Origin: Paenibacillus radicis (ex Xue et al. 2023)
GTDB taxonomy: Bacteria; Bacillota; Bacilli; Paenibacillales; NBRC-103111
DNA length: 64,000 nt
NCBI RefSeq assembly: GCF_024722015.1
Contig: NZ_JANQBD010000036.1
Span: 1 to 64,000 of the forward strand
Direction: 5' to 3'
Part shown: piece by piece, positions 31,471-40,456 of the stretch
Position numbering within the stretch: the stretch's first letter is position 1
Layout: each line of letters starts with the position of its first letter
Notes under the pieces: generated by a model
The model's database searches: none
What the model was told of the DNA's origin: nothing
What the model saw: the letters and a program-made list of their open reading frames with translations, nothing else
Translations under genes and position numbers: made by a program

Positions 31471-32871
31471 TTGAATATATTGGGGATCGTTCTGGCAGCA
31501 GGACAAGGCAAGCGTATGAAATCGAAACTGTACAAGGTTTTGCATAAAGTTGGCGGGAAGCCAATGGTTGGGCATGTGATTCAGGCATTAGAGAAAATAG
31601 AGACACAAAGAACCATAGTAGTGGTTGGACATGGGGCTGAGTCGGTTAAATCGTATCTGGGAGACCGAGTTGAATATGCTATGCAGGATCAGCAGCTTGG
31701 TACTGGACATGCAGTTCTTCAAGCGGAGCCTCTGTTAGGAAATGAAGATGGGTTAACGGTTGTACTGTATGGCGACACTCCATTGATAACTAGTGAATCG
31801 CTGCAGGAAATGATCCGTATTCACTGTGAAAAGGGTGCGGCCGCGACAGTTATGACGGCAATCATGGATGATCCATTCGGTTTAGGGCGTATTATCCGGA
31901 GCGAGGATGGCCGTGTATCCCGTATCGTAGAGCAGAAGGATTGCAATGCCGAGGAACGAGAGATCAAAGAGATTAACTCCGGCATGTATTGCTTCTCTAA
32001 CCGCAAGCTGTTTGACGCCTTGAACAAAGTGACGAACAACAATTCACAGAATGAATATTATTTAACTGATGTGTTAGGTATATTAGTTGGTCAAAATGAG
32101 ATTGTCGAGGCTTATTGCACTCCAGATCCGATGGATACGTTCGGCGTTAATGATCGTGTAGCGCTGTCCGAGGCGGAGCGAATCATGCGTTCGCGTATAA
32201 ACCGTAATCACATGCTGAACGGGGTTACCTTAATTGATCCTGCAAATACCTATATCGATGCTGATGTGCAAATTGGATCGGATACGGTTGTGCTGCCTGG
32301 AACTATTATAAAAGGTCATACGGTTATTGGGGAAGACTGCTTAATCGGCCCGAATACAGAAATTACGGACAGCACGATTGGAGATGGAGTACACATCAAG
32401 CAATCGGTGCTTTTGGATGCTGAAGTGGGAAGCCAAAGTGCGGTTGGACCTTTCGCTTATTTGCGTCCAGGTGCCAAGCTTGGGGAAAATGTGAAAATCG
32501 GTGATTTTGTTGAAATCAAAAATGCTATTTTGGCTGATGACGTTAAGGTTTCGCATCTTAGCTATATCGGTGATGCCAGGATAGGTAAAAATGTGAATTT
32601 CGGATGTGGCGCGATCACGGTTAATTATGACGGCTTCAATAAGCAGCTGACCGAAGTGGAAGAAGATGCATTTATCGGCAGTAATGTGAATTTGATTGCT
32701 CCCATCAAAATAGGCAAGGGCGCTTATGTAGTGGCCGGTTCAACGATTACGCATAATGTGGACGATAATGATGTGGCTATTGCTCGTGAGCGGCAGGTTA
32801 ACAAACCGGGTTATGCGGAGAAATTACGCAATAAGTTTTCCGAGAAGAAACAGCGGCCGCAAAAGAACTAA
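31471..32871 (+). CDS. glmU: Bifunctional GlmU (N-acetylglucosamine-1-P uridyltransferase / glucosamine-1-P acetyltransferase)
   Basis: GlmU makes UDP-GlcNAc in two steps. The 466-residue protein has an N-terminal pyrophosphorylase (LAAGQGKRMKSKLYKVLH, GTGHAVLQAE, YGDTPLI) and a C-terminal left-handed beta helix with repeated hexapeptides (about 255-440), including NFGCGAITVNYDG. TTG 31471 has AGAGGGAGTG six bases upstream; an upstream in-frame start is not supported. UDP-GlcNAc made here could feed the dehydrogenase at 8038-9315. In B. subtilis prs follows; here ctc follows directly. Confidence 0.95.
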   Translation: MNILGIVLAAGQGKRMKSKLYKVLHKVGGKPMVGHVIQALEKIETQRTIVVVGHGAESVKSYLGDRVEYAMQDQQLGTGHAVLQAEPLLGNEDGLTVVLYGDTPLITSESLQEMIRIHCEKGAAATVMTAIMDDPFGLGRIIRSEDGRVSRIVEQKDCNAEEREIKEINSGMYCFSNRKLFDALNKVTNNNSQNEYYLTDVLGILVGQNEIVEAYCTPDPMDTFGVNDRVALSEAERIMRSRINRNHMLNGVTLIDPANTYIDADVQIGSDTVVLPGTIIKGHTVIGEDCLIGPNTEITDSTIGDGVHIKQSVLLDAEVGSQSAVGPFAYLRPGAKLGENVKIGDFVEIKNAILADDVKVSHLSYIGDARIGKNVNFGCGAITVNYDGFNKQLTEVEEDAFIGSNVNLIAPIKIGKGAYVVAGSTITHNVDDNDVAIARERQVNKPGYAEKLRNKFSEKKQRPQKN

Positions 32872-32905
32872 GCGGACGCTTCATAGGCTCGCTTAGAAAT
32901 AAGAG

Positions 32906-32930
32906 GTTTGATTCTCCTTCAATTGGGTAA
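32906..32930 (+). promoter_or_regulatory. Candidate stress/forespore-type promoter of ctc
   Basis: GTTTGA and GGGTAA are separated by 13 nt, which resembles the sigma-B consensus GTTTaa-N12-15-GGGtAt; the related sigma-F consensus is also partly met. ctc is a classic sigma-B gene in B. subtilis, but most Paenibacillus are thought to lack that regulon, so the reading is tentative. Confidence 0.4.
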
Positions 32931-32995
32931 ATTAAAATTAGGAAATTTGTAAATGCCTAATCCCGATTTGCTAAATTGAAGGAGGTATTACCCTT

Positions 32996-33625
32996 ATGAC
33001 AGTTACAATGAAAGCGGAAGAACGAAACAGAGGCACAAAATCAGAACGCAAAGGGCTTCGCGCGAAGGGGAAAATTCCGGCAGTTCTATATGGTTCGAAG
33101 GTTAGCAGTACTCCTATCGCTATATCAGAAAAGGAGCTCTTGGTGCTGCTTCGCTCCAATCCGCATGCCATTATCGAGATGGATGTGCCGCAGATTGGGA
33201 AACAACCCGTTATGATCAGCGAGGTGCAACGTGATGCTCTTTCCAGAAGTGTTCTGCACGTCGATTTCCATCAAATCAATATGGACGAGCCCGTAACAAC
33301 GACCGTTCGATTGGATTTTACAGGTGAGTCAGCCGGTGTACAAGCGGGCGGCATTCTGCAAATTCAGCATCACGAAATAGAAATTCGATGCTTACCAAGG
33401 GATATTCCTGCTTCCATTCAGGTGGATATCAGCGCTCTGGAGATTGGAACCAACGTTCTGGTTTCAGAGCTGCAGCTTCCAGCCACTATTGAAATCAAAA
33501 CGGATATGAATGATGTTTTGGCTACAGTGCTGATGCCTCAGAAAGAAGTTATTGCTGATGATGCGGAAGATGAAAAGGATCAGAAGGCGGAAGCGGTGCC
33601 TGCAGGAGCGGCTGATCAAGAGTAA
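32996..33625 (+). CDS. ctc: General stress protein Ctc / ribosomal protein L25
   Basis: Ctc is a bL25 family protein that binds 5S rRNA in the ribosome. The 209-residue chain has the N-terminal L25 domain (RNRGTKSERKGLRAKGKIPAV, about 8-95) and the C-terminal TL5 domain. It ends in an acidic tail rich in Asp, Glu and Ala. GGAGG lies ten bases before ATG 32996. The gene stands between glmU and pth; prs, present between glmU and ctc in B. subtilis, is absent. Confidence 0.94.
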   Translation: MTVTMKAEERNRGTKSERKGLRAKGKIPAVLYGSKVSSTPIAISEKELLVLLRSNPHAIIEMDVPQIGKQPVMISEVQRDALSRSVLHVDFHQINMDEPVTTTVRLDFTGESAGVQAGGILQIQHHEIEIRCLPRDIPASIQVDISALEIGTNVLVSELQLPATIEIKTDMNDVLATVLMPQKEVIADDAEDEKDQKAEAVPAGAADQE

Positions 33626-33774
33626 AGCAGCATGCATCGGTCGAATCTGTTGAAGTGAGCCTTGTCTGAGGGCGTGTCGATATGCGATGCGCTCTTTTGT
33701 TGTGTCCTTTATCAGGCTTCATGTATGGAGAAAAGTTTGGTATGATCGATTCAAGGAAGGGGAGAAGGTGCAAC

Positions 33775-34335
33775 GTGAAATGGTTTGTAGGCTTAGGGAA
33801 TCCTGGAACGCCTTATCAATCGACAAGGCATAACATTGGATTTATGGCAGTGGATCGGTTTGCTGACAAGCATGGTATCAAAATTACCCAGAGCAAATGC
33901 AAAGCGCTTATAGGCGAGGGAAATGTAAATGGGACTAAGGTTTATTTAATTAAGCCGATGACTTATATGAATTTATCCGGAGAATCCATCCGCGCTTTTA
34001 TGGACTTTTACAAAGCCTCGATAGAAGATTTAGTCGTCGTGTATGATGATCTGGATACGTCCTACGGACAAATAAGGTTACGCTATCAGGGCAGTGCCGG
34101 AGGACATAACGGAATTAAGTCCACTATTCAACATTTGGGGACACAGTCCTTCTATCGCATCCGGATGGGCATTAATCGGCCTGCTCCCGGATATAATATA
34201 GCAGATTATGTATTGTCTTCTTTTTCCAAGGAGGAATTCAAGTCCATGCCGCAAATCCTGGATACGACTTGTGAAGCATTGGAATACACCCTTGATAATC
34301 CTTTTGAAAAGACAATGGCAAAGTTTAATGTTTAA
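33775..34335 (+). CDS. pth: Peptidyl-tRNA hydrolase
   Basis: Pth (SpoVC) releases peptides from peptidyl-tRNA. The 186-residue protein has WFVGLGNPGTPYQSTRHNIG with the catalytic histidine and asparagine, VVYDDLDTSYG and GSAGGHNGIKS. GTG 33775 follows GGAGAAGGTG by four bases; longer frames lack support. A TGGCTTCGAAGCCA palindrome lies just after the stop codon but has no T run. In B. subtilis pth and fin are neighbours, as here. Confidence 0.95.
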   Translation: MKWFVGLGNPGTPYQSTRHNIGFMAVDRFADKHGIKITQSKCKALIGEGNVNGTKVYLIKPMTYMNLSGESIRAFMDFYKASIEDLVVVYDDLDTSYGQIRLRYQGSAGGHNGIKSTIQHLGTQSFYRIRMGINRPAPGYNIADYVLSSFSKEEFKSMPQILDTTCEALEYTLDNPFEKTMAKFNV

Positions 34336-34449
34336 TTCATTGCTTTGGCTTCGAAGCCAGTCATGGTCTGCTGCGGGATGACAGATTTGGAAATCCGGGC
34401 TAAATTCCTCCTTTTTTGGTCATAATGAAGGAAAAGGAGGAGAGTGCTT

Positions 34450-34680
34450 GTGGGAGTAAAGTATTTTTGCCGTCATTGCCAGACACTGATAGGCGAGTTG
34501 GAGCAACAATATATCAGTGAGGAGCTGTTAGGCTTCCATTTCTTGACCCCTGAGGAACGGAGAGATATAATATCGTATAACCCAAATGGGGATGTCACTG
34601 TTAAAGTGGTGTGCGACTATTGCAAGGAAGCCTTGGATAGTAACCCGGAGCTGTCGCTTCTTACCAGTCCGCTCCAGTAA
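34450..34680 (+). CDS. fin: Anti-sigma-F factor Fin (YabK)
   Basis: Fin is a small zinc protein that inhibits sigma-F after engulfment and helps the switch to sigma-G. The 76-residue product keeps YFCRHCQTLIG, LGFHFLTPEERRDIISYNPN and VCDYCKEALDSNPE, giving two CxxC pairs. GTG 34450 is preferred because GGAGGAG lies seven bases upstream. GGCTA (34398-34402) and GGTCATAAT (34418-34426), 15 nt apart, form a weak sigma-F-like promoter. Together with CsfB this window encodes both known forespore anti-sigma switches. Confidence 0.93.
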   Translation: MGVKYFCRHCQTLIGELEQQYISEELLGFHFLTPEERRDIISYNPNGDVTVKVVCDYCKEALDSNPELSLLTSPLQ

Positions 34681-34720
34681 GGTTTGATTTTAACACAGAT
34701 TTACAAATGTTGACGGATAC

Positions 34721-34753
34721 CGCCTAGGCTGAATTAATGTCTAGGCGCTTTTT
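34721..34753 (+). terminator. Terminator after fin
   Basis: CGCCTAGGC pairs with GTCTAGGCG around an AT-rich loop and is followed by CTTTTTC. Confidence 0.85.
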
Positions 34754-34867
34754 CAGGTACACGGATGGGATATGTATAATCTAGCCCAGGATGGCTCGTC
34801 CTTAAAAGACGATGCGACTAATTATCCTTGGGTTGCTTTTGTTAATGGGTGAGAGGGGTGTACGTTT

Positions 34868-37800
34868 TTGCAGGCTTTAATTCAAGCATTCTCCGCAGAT
34901 CCTGATTTGCAGAGTATTGTATCGGGCGTACGCTCCGGGATGAGAGAGCAGCTGCTGTCTGGTTTGTCGGGTTCCTCACGACAGGTCATGCTGGCGGCTC
35001 TTTATGAGGAGTTACAGCAGCCGTTATTTATCGTGACACATAACATGTTCTCGGCGCAAAAAATATTTGAAGATTTGATCGAGTGCTTGCCTGCCGACAA
35101 AGTCTTGTTGTTCCCGGCACAGGAGCTTATGGCTGCGGAAACGGCTGTTGCAAGTCCGGAGATGCTGGCGCAGCGTATTGATGCGTTGACCCGACTGGCA
35201 GCCGGATTTCACGGCATTGTCGTTGTTCCCTATGCAGGGATGCGACGCGTTCTTCCGCTCAAAGGGTTGATTGCCGAAGCGAGGATTCCGATCAAGGTGG
35301 GCGAGACGCTTCAATTGGATGATTTTATTGCCCGCATGGTTGGACTGGGCTACGAGCGCGTGGAACGTGTCGAAGCAAAGGGTGAGATGAGTGTGCGGGG
35401 CGGTATTATTGACTTTTTTCCGCTATATTCAATCCATCCCTACCGGGTCGAGCTGTTCGATGAAGATATTGATTCCATTCGTACCTTTGATGTTACGGAC
35501 CAGCGTTCTATCGACAAGTTAAATGCTTTAGTGATCACGCCATGCCGTGAGATTATTACGGATGGAAAACGTTTACAAGTTGCGGCCCAGCACGCTTATG
35601 ATCTGCTGCAGGCTCAACTTGAGAAGATGGCGGATCGGGGAGCCAAGGACCGTCTTCTTGAAGGTGTGGGGCATGAGATTGAAATGATGCGGGAGGGACA
35701 ATATTTCCCGGGGATTTTCAAATACATCTCTTTACTGTACCCGGAACGGCAAACTCTGCTTGATTATATGCCTAAGGAAACTATTTTGCTGATCGATGAG
35801 CCGGCAAGATTGTTGGAAACAGCCAAGCAGTTGGAGCGGGATGAAGCGGAATGGACGACCATGTCGCTACAGGATGGAAAGAGCATTCCGGCGTTTGTGC
35901 TGTCGAAGTCCTATGAAACTTTACTACAGCGGAAGCCTTATCCGACACTGTATATGTCTTTATTTTTGCGGCAAGTTCCACAAACGCAACCGCAAAATAT
36001 TGTGAACTTCATGTGCCGGGCTATGCAAAATTTCCACGGTCAGATGAATGTGCTGAAGTCCGAGATGGAACGTTGGAAAAAATCTGGCGCCAAGGTGCTG
36101 ATTCTGGCCAATGGGGAAGAGCGCGTGGATCGGGTTCGCCGTGTGCTTGCTGATTATAATATTGACGAGCCGACCATTCTAAGGGGAAACTTGCAGGCAG
36201 GCTTCGAGCTTCCGAATATTCATTTAGTGGTCATTACCGAAGGGGAAATGTTCACTCAGAAGCAGCGTAAAGCGCGTAAAGTTGATAAAAAAATAGAAAA
36301 CGCCGAGCGCATCAAAAGCTATCAGGAGCTCAAGGTTGGCGATTATGTGGTTCATGTTAACCATGGTATCGGCAAGTTTGTTGGTATTGGCACACTCGAA
36401 ATCAATGGAATTCATAAAGATTATTTGCATATTGTGTATGCCGGGGGAGATAAGCTGTCTGTCCCGATTGACCAGATTGACCATATCCAAAAATATGTAG
36501 GTTCCGAAGAGAAGGAGCCGAAGATTTATAAGCTTGGCGGTGCTGATTGGAATCGTGTCAAAAGCAAGGCGCGGGCTTCTGTTGAAGACATTGCGGATGA
36601 CCTGATTAAATTATACGCAGAGCGCCAGGCGACAACAGGATACGGATTCAGTCAGGATACCACATACCAGCAGGAGTTTGAAGGTATGTTTCCTTATGAG
36701 GAAACGGTGGATCAACTGCGTGCCATTAGTGAGATCAAAGAGGATATGGAAAAACCGCGTCCCATGGATCGGCTGCTTTGCGGCGACGTTGGTTATGGGA
36801 AGACGGAGGTCGCCATCCGCGCTGCGTTCAAGTCAGCCATCGACGGCAAGCAAGTGGCCGTATTGGTGCCGACAACGATTCTGGCGCAGCAGCATTATGA
36901 AACATTCCGCGAGCGTTTTTCTGGATACCCTTTTAATATTCAAGTGCTGAGCCGTTTCCGTTCCAAAAAGGAACAGACTGAGACTATGAAGGGTGTCAAG
37001 GCGGGAACTGTGGATGTCGTCATTGGTACTCACAGATTGCTGTCAGCGGATGTGAAATTTAAAGACCTTGGACTGCTTATCGTCGATGAGGAGCAGCGCT
37101 TCGGTGTGTCGCACAAAGAAAAGCTGAAGCGGCTGAAAATGAATGTAGATGTGCTCACGCTAACAGCTACGCCGATCCCTCGGACACTGCATATGTCGAT
37201 GCTTGGAGTCCGTGATTTGTCAGTCATCGAAACGCCGCCAGAGAACCGGTTCCCGGTACAGACCTATGTGGTGGAGCAGAGCAATGCATTGGCTCGTGAA
37301 GCTATTGAACGTGAATTGGCTCGTGAAGGACAGGTGTATTATTTGTTCAACCGTGTCCAGGGCATTAATCAGATGGCTGAGCAAATTTCGATGCTTGTCC
37401 CTGATGCGAGGGTAACGGTTGCCCATGGCCAAATGTCCGAGCAAGAGCTGGAGAAAACGATTCTCGACTTTTTAGATGGAGAATACGATGTACTGGTCAG
37501 CACGAGCATTATAGAAACCGGTGTTGATATCCCGAATGTTAATACATTAATTGTTCATGACTCCGATAAGATGGGTTTATCCCAGCTGTACCAGCTTAGA
37601 GGCCGTGTAGGGCGCTCTAATCGGATTGCTTACGCCTACTTTACTTACCAGCGTGATAAAGTGCTGACCGAGGTTGCTGAGAAGAGGCTTCAAGCTATAA
37701 AAGAGTTTACAGAATTAGGGTCAGGGTTTAAAATTGCCATGAGGGATTTGTCCATCCGCGGTGCGGGGAATTTACTTGGAGCCGAGCAGCATGGTTTTAT

Positions 37801-38389
37801 TGCATCGGTAGGCTTTGACTTGTATTCCCAAATGCTTGCTGAGGAAATTGCCAAACGGAAACATGAGATTACAGGCGAAGAGCCGGAAGTAATTAAATCT
37901 TGGGTAACTCATTTGGACATCCAATTGGATGCCTATATTCCCGGTGATTATATTTACGATAGCGTGCAAAAAATAGAGATTTACAAAAAGGTTGTAGCCG
38001 TTAAGTCGTTGGAAGAGGCTGCTGAACTGCATGATGAGCTTGTAGATCGTTTTGGTGATTTGCCGGAAGCTGTGCACAATCTGCTTGCCGTTGCGAGATT
38101 GAAGGCATATGGCTCCATGTATGCCATCGAATCCATTTCGCAAAAAGGGCTGGATTATGAGATTAAGATTCATGCGGATCAAACCGGCAATTTGGATGGG
38201 CAGTTGTTGTTTAGCATAGCAAGTGAGTTTGAAGGCCGTGTGAAATTGATTGCCGGTCCGCAAATTCATATCCATCTTAAGGGCAAGGGATTGCAGCCGG
38301 AGCAATCCATCGAATTGCTCGAAAAATTCCTGAATCAATACAAGCGTGCTTTGAAATCGAAGGGAGAATTGCAAAATGCTGTCAAGTAA
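34868..38389 (+). CDS. mfd: Transcription-repair coupling factor Mfd
   Basis: Mfd removes stalled RNA polymerase from DNA lesions and recruits UvrA. The 1173-residue protein has the UvrB-like N-terminal region, the RNA polymerase-interacting domain starting near KVGDYVVHVNHGIGKFVG (about 489), the Walker A motif GDVGYGKTE near 639, the DEEQ box VDEEQRFG near 739 and the C-terminal TRCF domain. TTG 34868 is the start, with GAGAGGGGTG seven bases upstream. Its last 14 bases overlap the next gene, a PrsA-like lipoprotein, which suggests coupled translation. Confidence 0.96.
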   Translation: MQALIQAFSADPDLQSIVSGVRSGMREQLLSGLSGSSRQVMLAALYEELQQPLFIVTHNMFSAQKIFEDLIECLPADKVLLFPAQELMAAETAVASPEMLAQRIDALTRLAAGFHGIVVVPYAGMRRVLPLKGLIAEARIPIKVGETLQLDDFIARMVGLGYERVERVEAKGEMSVRGGIIDFFPLYSIHPYRVELFDEDIDSIRTFDVTDQRSIDKLNALVITPCREIITDGKRLQVAAQHAYDLLQAQLEKMADRGAKDRLLEGVGHEIEMMREGQYFPGIFKYISLLYPERQTLLDYMPKETILLIDEPARLLETAKQLERDEAEWTTMSLQDGKSIPAFVLSKSYETLLQRKPYPTLYMSLFLRQVPQTQPQNIVNFMCRAMQNFHGQMNVLKSEMERWKKSGAKVLILANGEERVDRVRRVLADYNIDEPTILRGNLQAGFELPNIHLVVITEGEMFTQKQRKARKVDKKIENAERIKSYQELKVGDYVVHVNHGIGKFVGIGTLEINGIHKDYLHIVYAGGDKLSVPIDQIDHIQKYVGSEEKEPKIYKLGGADWNRVKSKARASVEDIADDLIKLYAERQATTGYGFSQDTTYQQEFEGMFPYEETVDQLRAISEIKEDMEKPRPMDRLLCGDVGYGKTEVAIRAAFKSAIDGKQVAVLVPTTILAQQHYETFRERFSGYPFNIQVLSRFRSKKEQTETMKGVKAGTVDVVIGTHRLLSADVKFKDLGLLIVDEEQRFGVSHKEKLKRLKMNVDVLTLTATPIPRTLHMSMLGVRDLSVIETPPENRFPVQTYVVEQSNALAREAIERELAREGQVYYLFNRVQGINQMAEQISMLVPDARVTVAHGQMSEQELEKTILDFLDGEYDVLVSTSIIETGVDIPNVNTLIVHDSDKMGLSQLYQLRGRVGRSNRIAYAYFTYQRDKVLTEVAEKRLQAIKEFTELGSGFKIAMRDLSIRGAGNLLGAEQHGFIASVGFDLYSQMLAEEIAKRKHEITGEEPEVIKSWVTHLDIQLDAYIPGDYIYDSVQKIEIYKKVVAVKSLEEAAELHDELVDRFGDLPEAVHNLLAVARLKAYGSMYAIESISQKGLDYEIKIHADQTGNLDGQLLFSIASEFEGRVKLIAGPQIHIHLKGKGLQPEQSIELLEKFLNQYKRALKSKGELQNAVK

Positions 38390-39470
38390 ATGGATGAAAA
38401 CAAAAAAGGGGCTTATTGCTGTTTTAGCCGCGGTAACCTTGATTTCGGTGGTTGCTACAGGCTGTGGGAAAAAGGTTGAAGAACCGGCTCCAGGTGCTAC
38501 AACACCGGCAAAACCTGAAGCGAACCCTAGTGAGGTGCTGGTAACCTACAAGGATGGCGGGAAAGTAACGCGTGGCGAATTCAATACGTTCCTGAATATC
38601 AATACTTTTTTCTATAAAGAATATGCGCAATACAAAGAGGACCCTGCATTTCAGCAGGATATGATGAAGCAGTTTGTTACATTCCGTGTGCTTTCGGCTC
38701 GTGCGGACGATAAAGCGAAAAAGGAAGCGGAAACTAAGGCGAAAGAACAAATGGATCAGATCAAAATGTTTCTTGGCATGCAGGAGGGCGGTTTAGAGAA
38801 GCAGCTTAAGGATGCCAGCCTGACAGAAAAGGATATTAATGATTTTATTCTCCGCAGTATGCAGGGAATTGCAGCTATGGAGAGCAAGGTTACGGATCAA
38901 CAGGTGAAGGATGCGTATGATAAGCATCTTGCGCAGGATAAAAATGCGTATGACATTGCAACGGTCAGCCATATTCTAATTGGAACAATGGATCCGGCCA
39001 CCCAAAAGGAAAGCCGTACGAAGGAAGATGCGAAGAAACGCGCAATCGAAGTTCAGGACAAGCTGAAGAATGGCGGTGATTTTGCTGCACTGGCCAAGGA
39101 GTACTCCGAAGATCCGGGCTCCAAGGATAAAGGCGGTAAATATGAGAATGCTGAAATTTCTCAGTGGGTTCCTGAATTTAAGAAAGCTGCAATTGAACTG
39201 CCTATAAACCAAGTTAGCGATCCTGTTGAAACCTCTTACGGTTACCATATTATGAAGGTAGAATCCCGTAAAACTAAAACATTTGATGAGGTAAAACCAA
39301 GCTTGCGCTCGGAAGCGGCGGAAACGCAAGTGTATGAATTTGTAGAAAAAGAACTGCCTACTTTAATTGAAACTAATAATTTGCCTAAGCCAGCCCCAGC
39401 TCCAGCCCCGACGGCGCCAGCAGGAACACCAACTCCTGAGGCACCGAAGGCGGATACACCGGCTAAGTAA
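38376..39470 (+). CDS. PrsA/SurA-type peptidyl-prolyl isomerase lipoprotein
   Basis: This 364-residue protein is an extracytoplasmic foldase. It has a signal peptide with lipobox VATGC (lipidated Cys at residue 30), a SurA-N-like helical region, a parvulin-type PpiC domain (about residues 195-300, with SHILIG, GDFAALAKEYSEDPGS and SYGYHIMKV), and a Pro-Ala-rich C-terminal tail. It overlaps mfd by 14 nt. The protein would be anchored on the outer face of the membrane and help secreted proteins fold. A second PpiC protein (61010-61942) is in the same window. Confidence 0.9.
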   Translation: MLSSKWMKTKKGLIAVLAAVTLISVVATGCGKKVEEPAPGATTPAKPEANPSEVLVTYKDGGKVTRGEFNTFLNINTFFYKEYAQYKEDPAFQQDMMKQFVTFRVLSARADDKAKKEAETKAKEQMDQIKMFLGMQEGGLEKQLKDASLTEKDINDFILRSMQGIAAMESKVTDQQVKDAYDKHLAQDKNAYDIATVSHILIGTMDPATQKESRTKEDAKKRAIEVQDKLKNGGDFAALAKEYSEDPGSKDKGGKYENAEISQWVPEFKKAAIELPINQVSDPVETSYGYHIMKVESRKTKTFDEVKPSLRSEAAETQVYEFVEKELPTLIETNNLPKPAPAPAPTAPAGTPTPEAPKADTPAK

Positions 39471-39479
39471 TATATTACC

Positions 39480-39510
39480 AGAGTACCCGAGAGGGTACTC
39501 TGTTTTTATT
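39480..39510 (+). terminator. Terminator after the PpiC lipoprotein gene
   Basis: AGAGTACCC pairs perfectly with GGGTACTCT around a CGAGA-like loop and is followed by GTTTTTATTT. Confidence 0.9.
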
Positions 39511-39694
39511 TCTCAAATATGGACATAATGAAGGCAACGACGTCAGCGTCACGGGTACATAAACTCAAAGTGGCTGATCAAAGAGATCAACAACATGGGT
39601 TAAATTAGCTCAAATGACGTCTTACACGCAACACATGTATAAGCCGATGGGAATCGAAGAATACTATGGTTACAATATGAAATTCCCTCTACAT

Positions 39695-39726
39695 TGAATA
39701 AAACTTTAGCTATCCAGTCGTAACTA
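39695..39726 (+). promoter_or_regulatory. Weak candidate sigma-G promoter of spoVT
   Basis: TGAATA (39695-39700) is a good sigma-G -35 element. The expected -10 position holds CGTAACTA, which matches CATACTA poorly. spoVT is a sigma-G gene in B. subtilis, so a promoter here is expected. Confidence 0.3.
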
Positions 39727-39757
39727 ACTCTTCAAGGAAAGCGAGGCATCAAGAAAC

Positions 39758-40300
39758 ATGAAAGCAACTGGAATCGTTCGTCGTATTGACGATTTAGGAA
39801 GAGTGGTTATCCCCAAGGAAATTCGTCGCACATTACGGATAAGGGAAGGGGATCCGCTGGAAATTTTCGTGGATCGCGATGGAGAAGTCATCTTGAAGAA
39901 ATACTCTCCAATCGGTGAATTAGGTGATTTTGCGAAGGAATATGCGGAATCATTGTATGAGAGCACGAATCATATCACTATGATCACGGACCGTGACAAC
40001 ATCATTGCCGTTGCTGGAGCGTCCAAGAAAGACTATCTGGAGAAATCAATCGGCTCTTTGGTGGAAGCGTGTATGGAAAACCGTAAAACTTCAATGGAAA
40101 GCAGCACAGGCCAATATGAGGTTATCAAGGATGTAAGTGATACGTATACCTCTTATGTCATTGCCCCCATTATTGCAGGTGGCGATCCAATTGGATCAGT
40201 GGTTCTCTTCAGCAAGGACGAAAATGTTAAGATGGGGCAAATGGAAGTTAAAATGTCTGAAACGGCCGCAGGGTTTTTGGCCAAACAAATGGAGCAGTGA
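39758..40300 (+). CDS. spoVT: Stage V sporulation regulator SpoVT
   Basis: SpoVT is an AbrB-family regulator of forespore genes. The 180-residue protein has the N-terminal AbrB-type DNA-binding domain (MKATGIVRRIDDLGRVVIPK, RRTLRIREGDPLEIFVDRDG) and a C-terminal GAF-like domain (about 57-178). GAGG lies about 11 nt before ATG 39758. It is the second AbrB-type regulator in the window besides AbrB itself, and the two share the N-terminal fold closely. A terminator follows. Confidence 0.95.
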   Translation: MKATGIVRRIDDLGRVVIPKEIRRTLRIREGDPLEIFVDRDGEVILKKYSPIGELGDFAKEYAESLYESTNHITMITDRDNIIAVAGASKKDYLEKSIGSLVEACMENRKTSMESSTGQYEVIKDVSDTYTSYVIAPIIAGGDPIGSVVLFSKDENVKMGQMEVKMSETAAGFLAKQMEQ

Positions 40301-40340
40301 AATAGTAAAACAAATTAAAGGGAGAGATAGAGGAACCTGA

Positions 40341-40367
40341 AAAGGGGGTCTAGGGATCCCTTTTTTT
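40341..40367 (+). terminator. Terminator after spoVT
   Basis: AAAGGG pairs with CCCTTT across a loop that contains GGATCC-like bases and is followed by T7. Confidence 0.75.
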
Positions 40368-40456
40368 GTTGTGTCCAGATAGTATATAATAAATGGATTG
40401 TAAGAAGGAAAAAGCAGGAAGATGGATAAGCTCTGTTTGCACGAAGGGGAAGCGGG

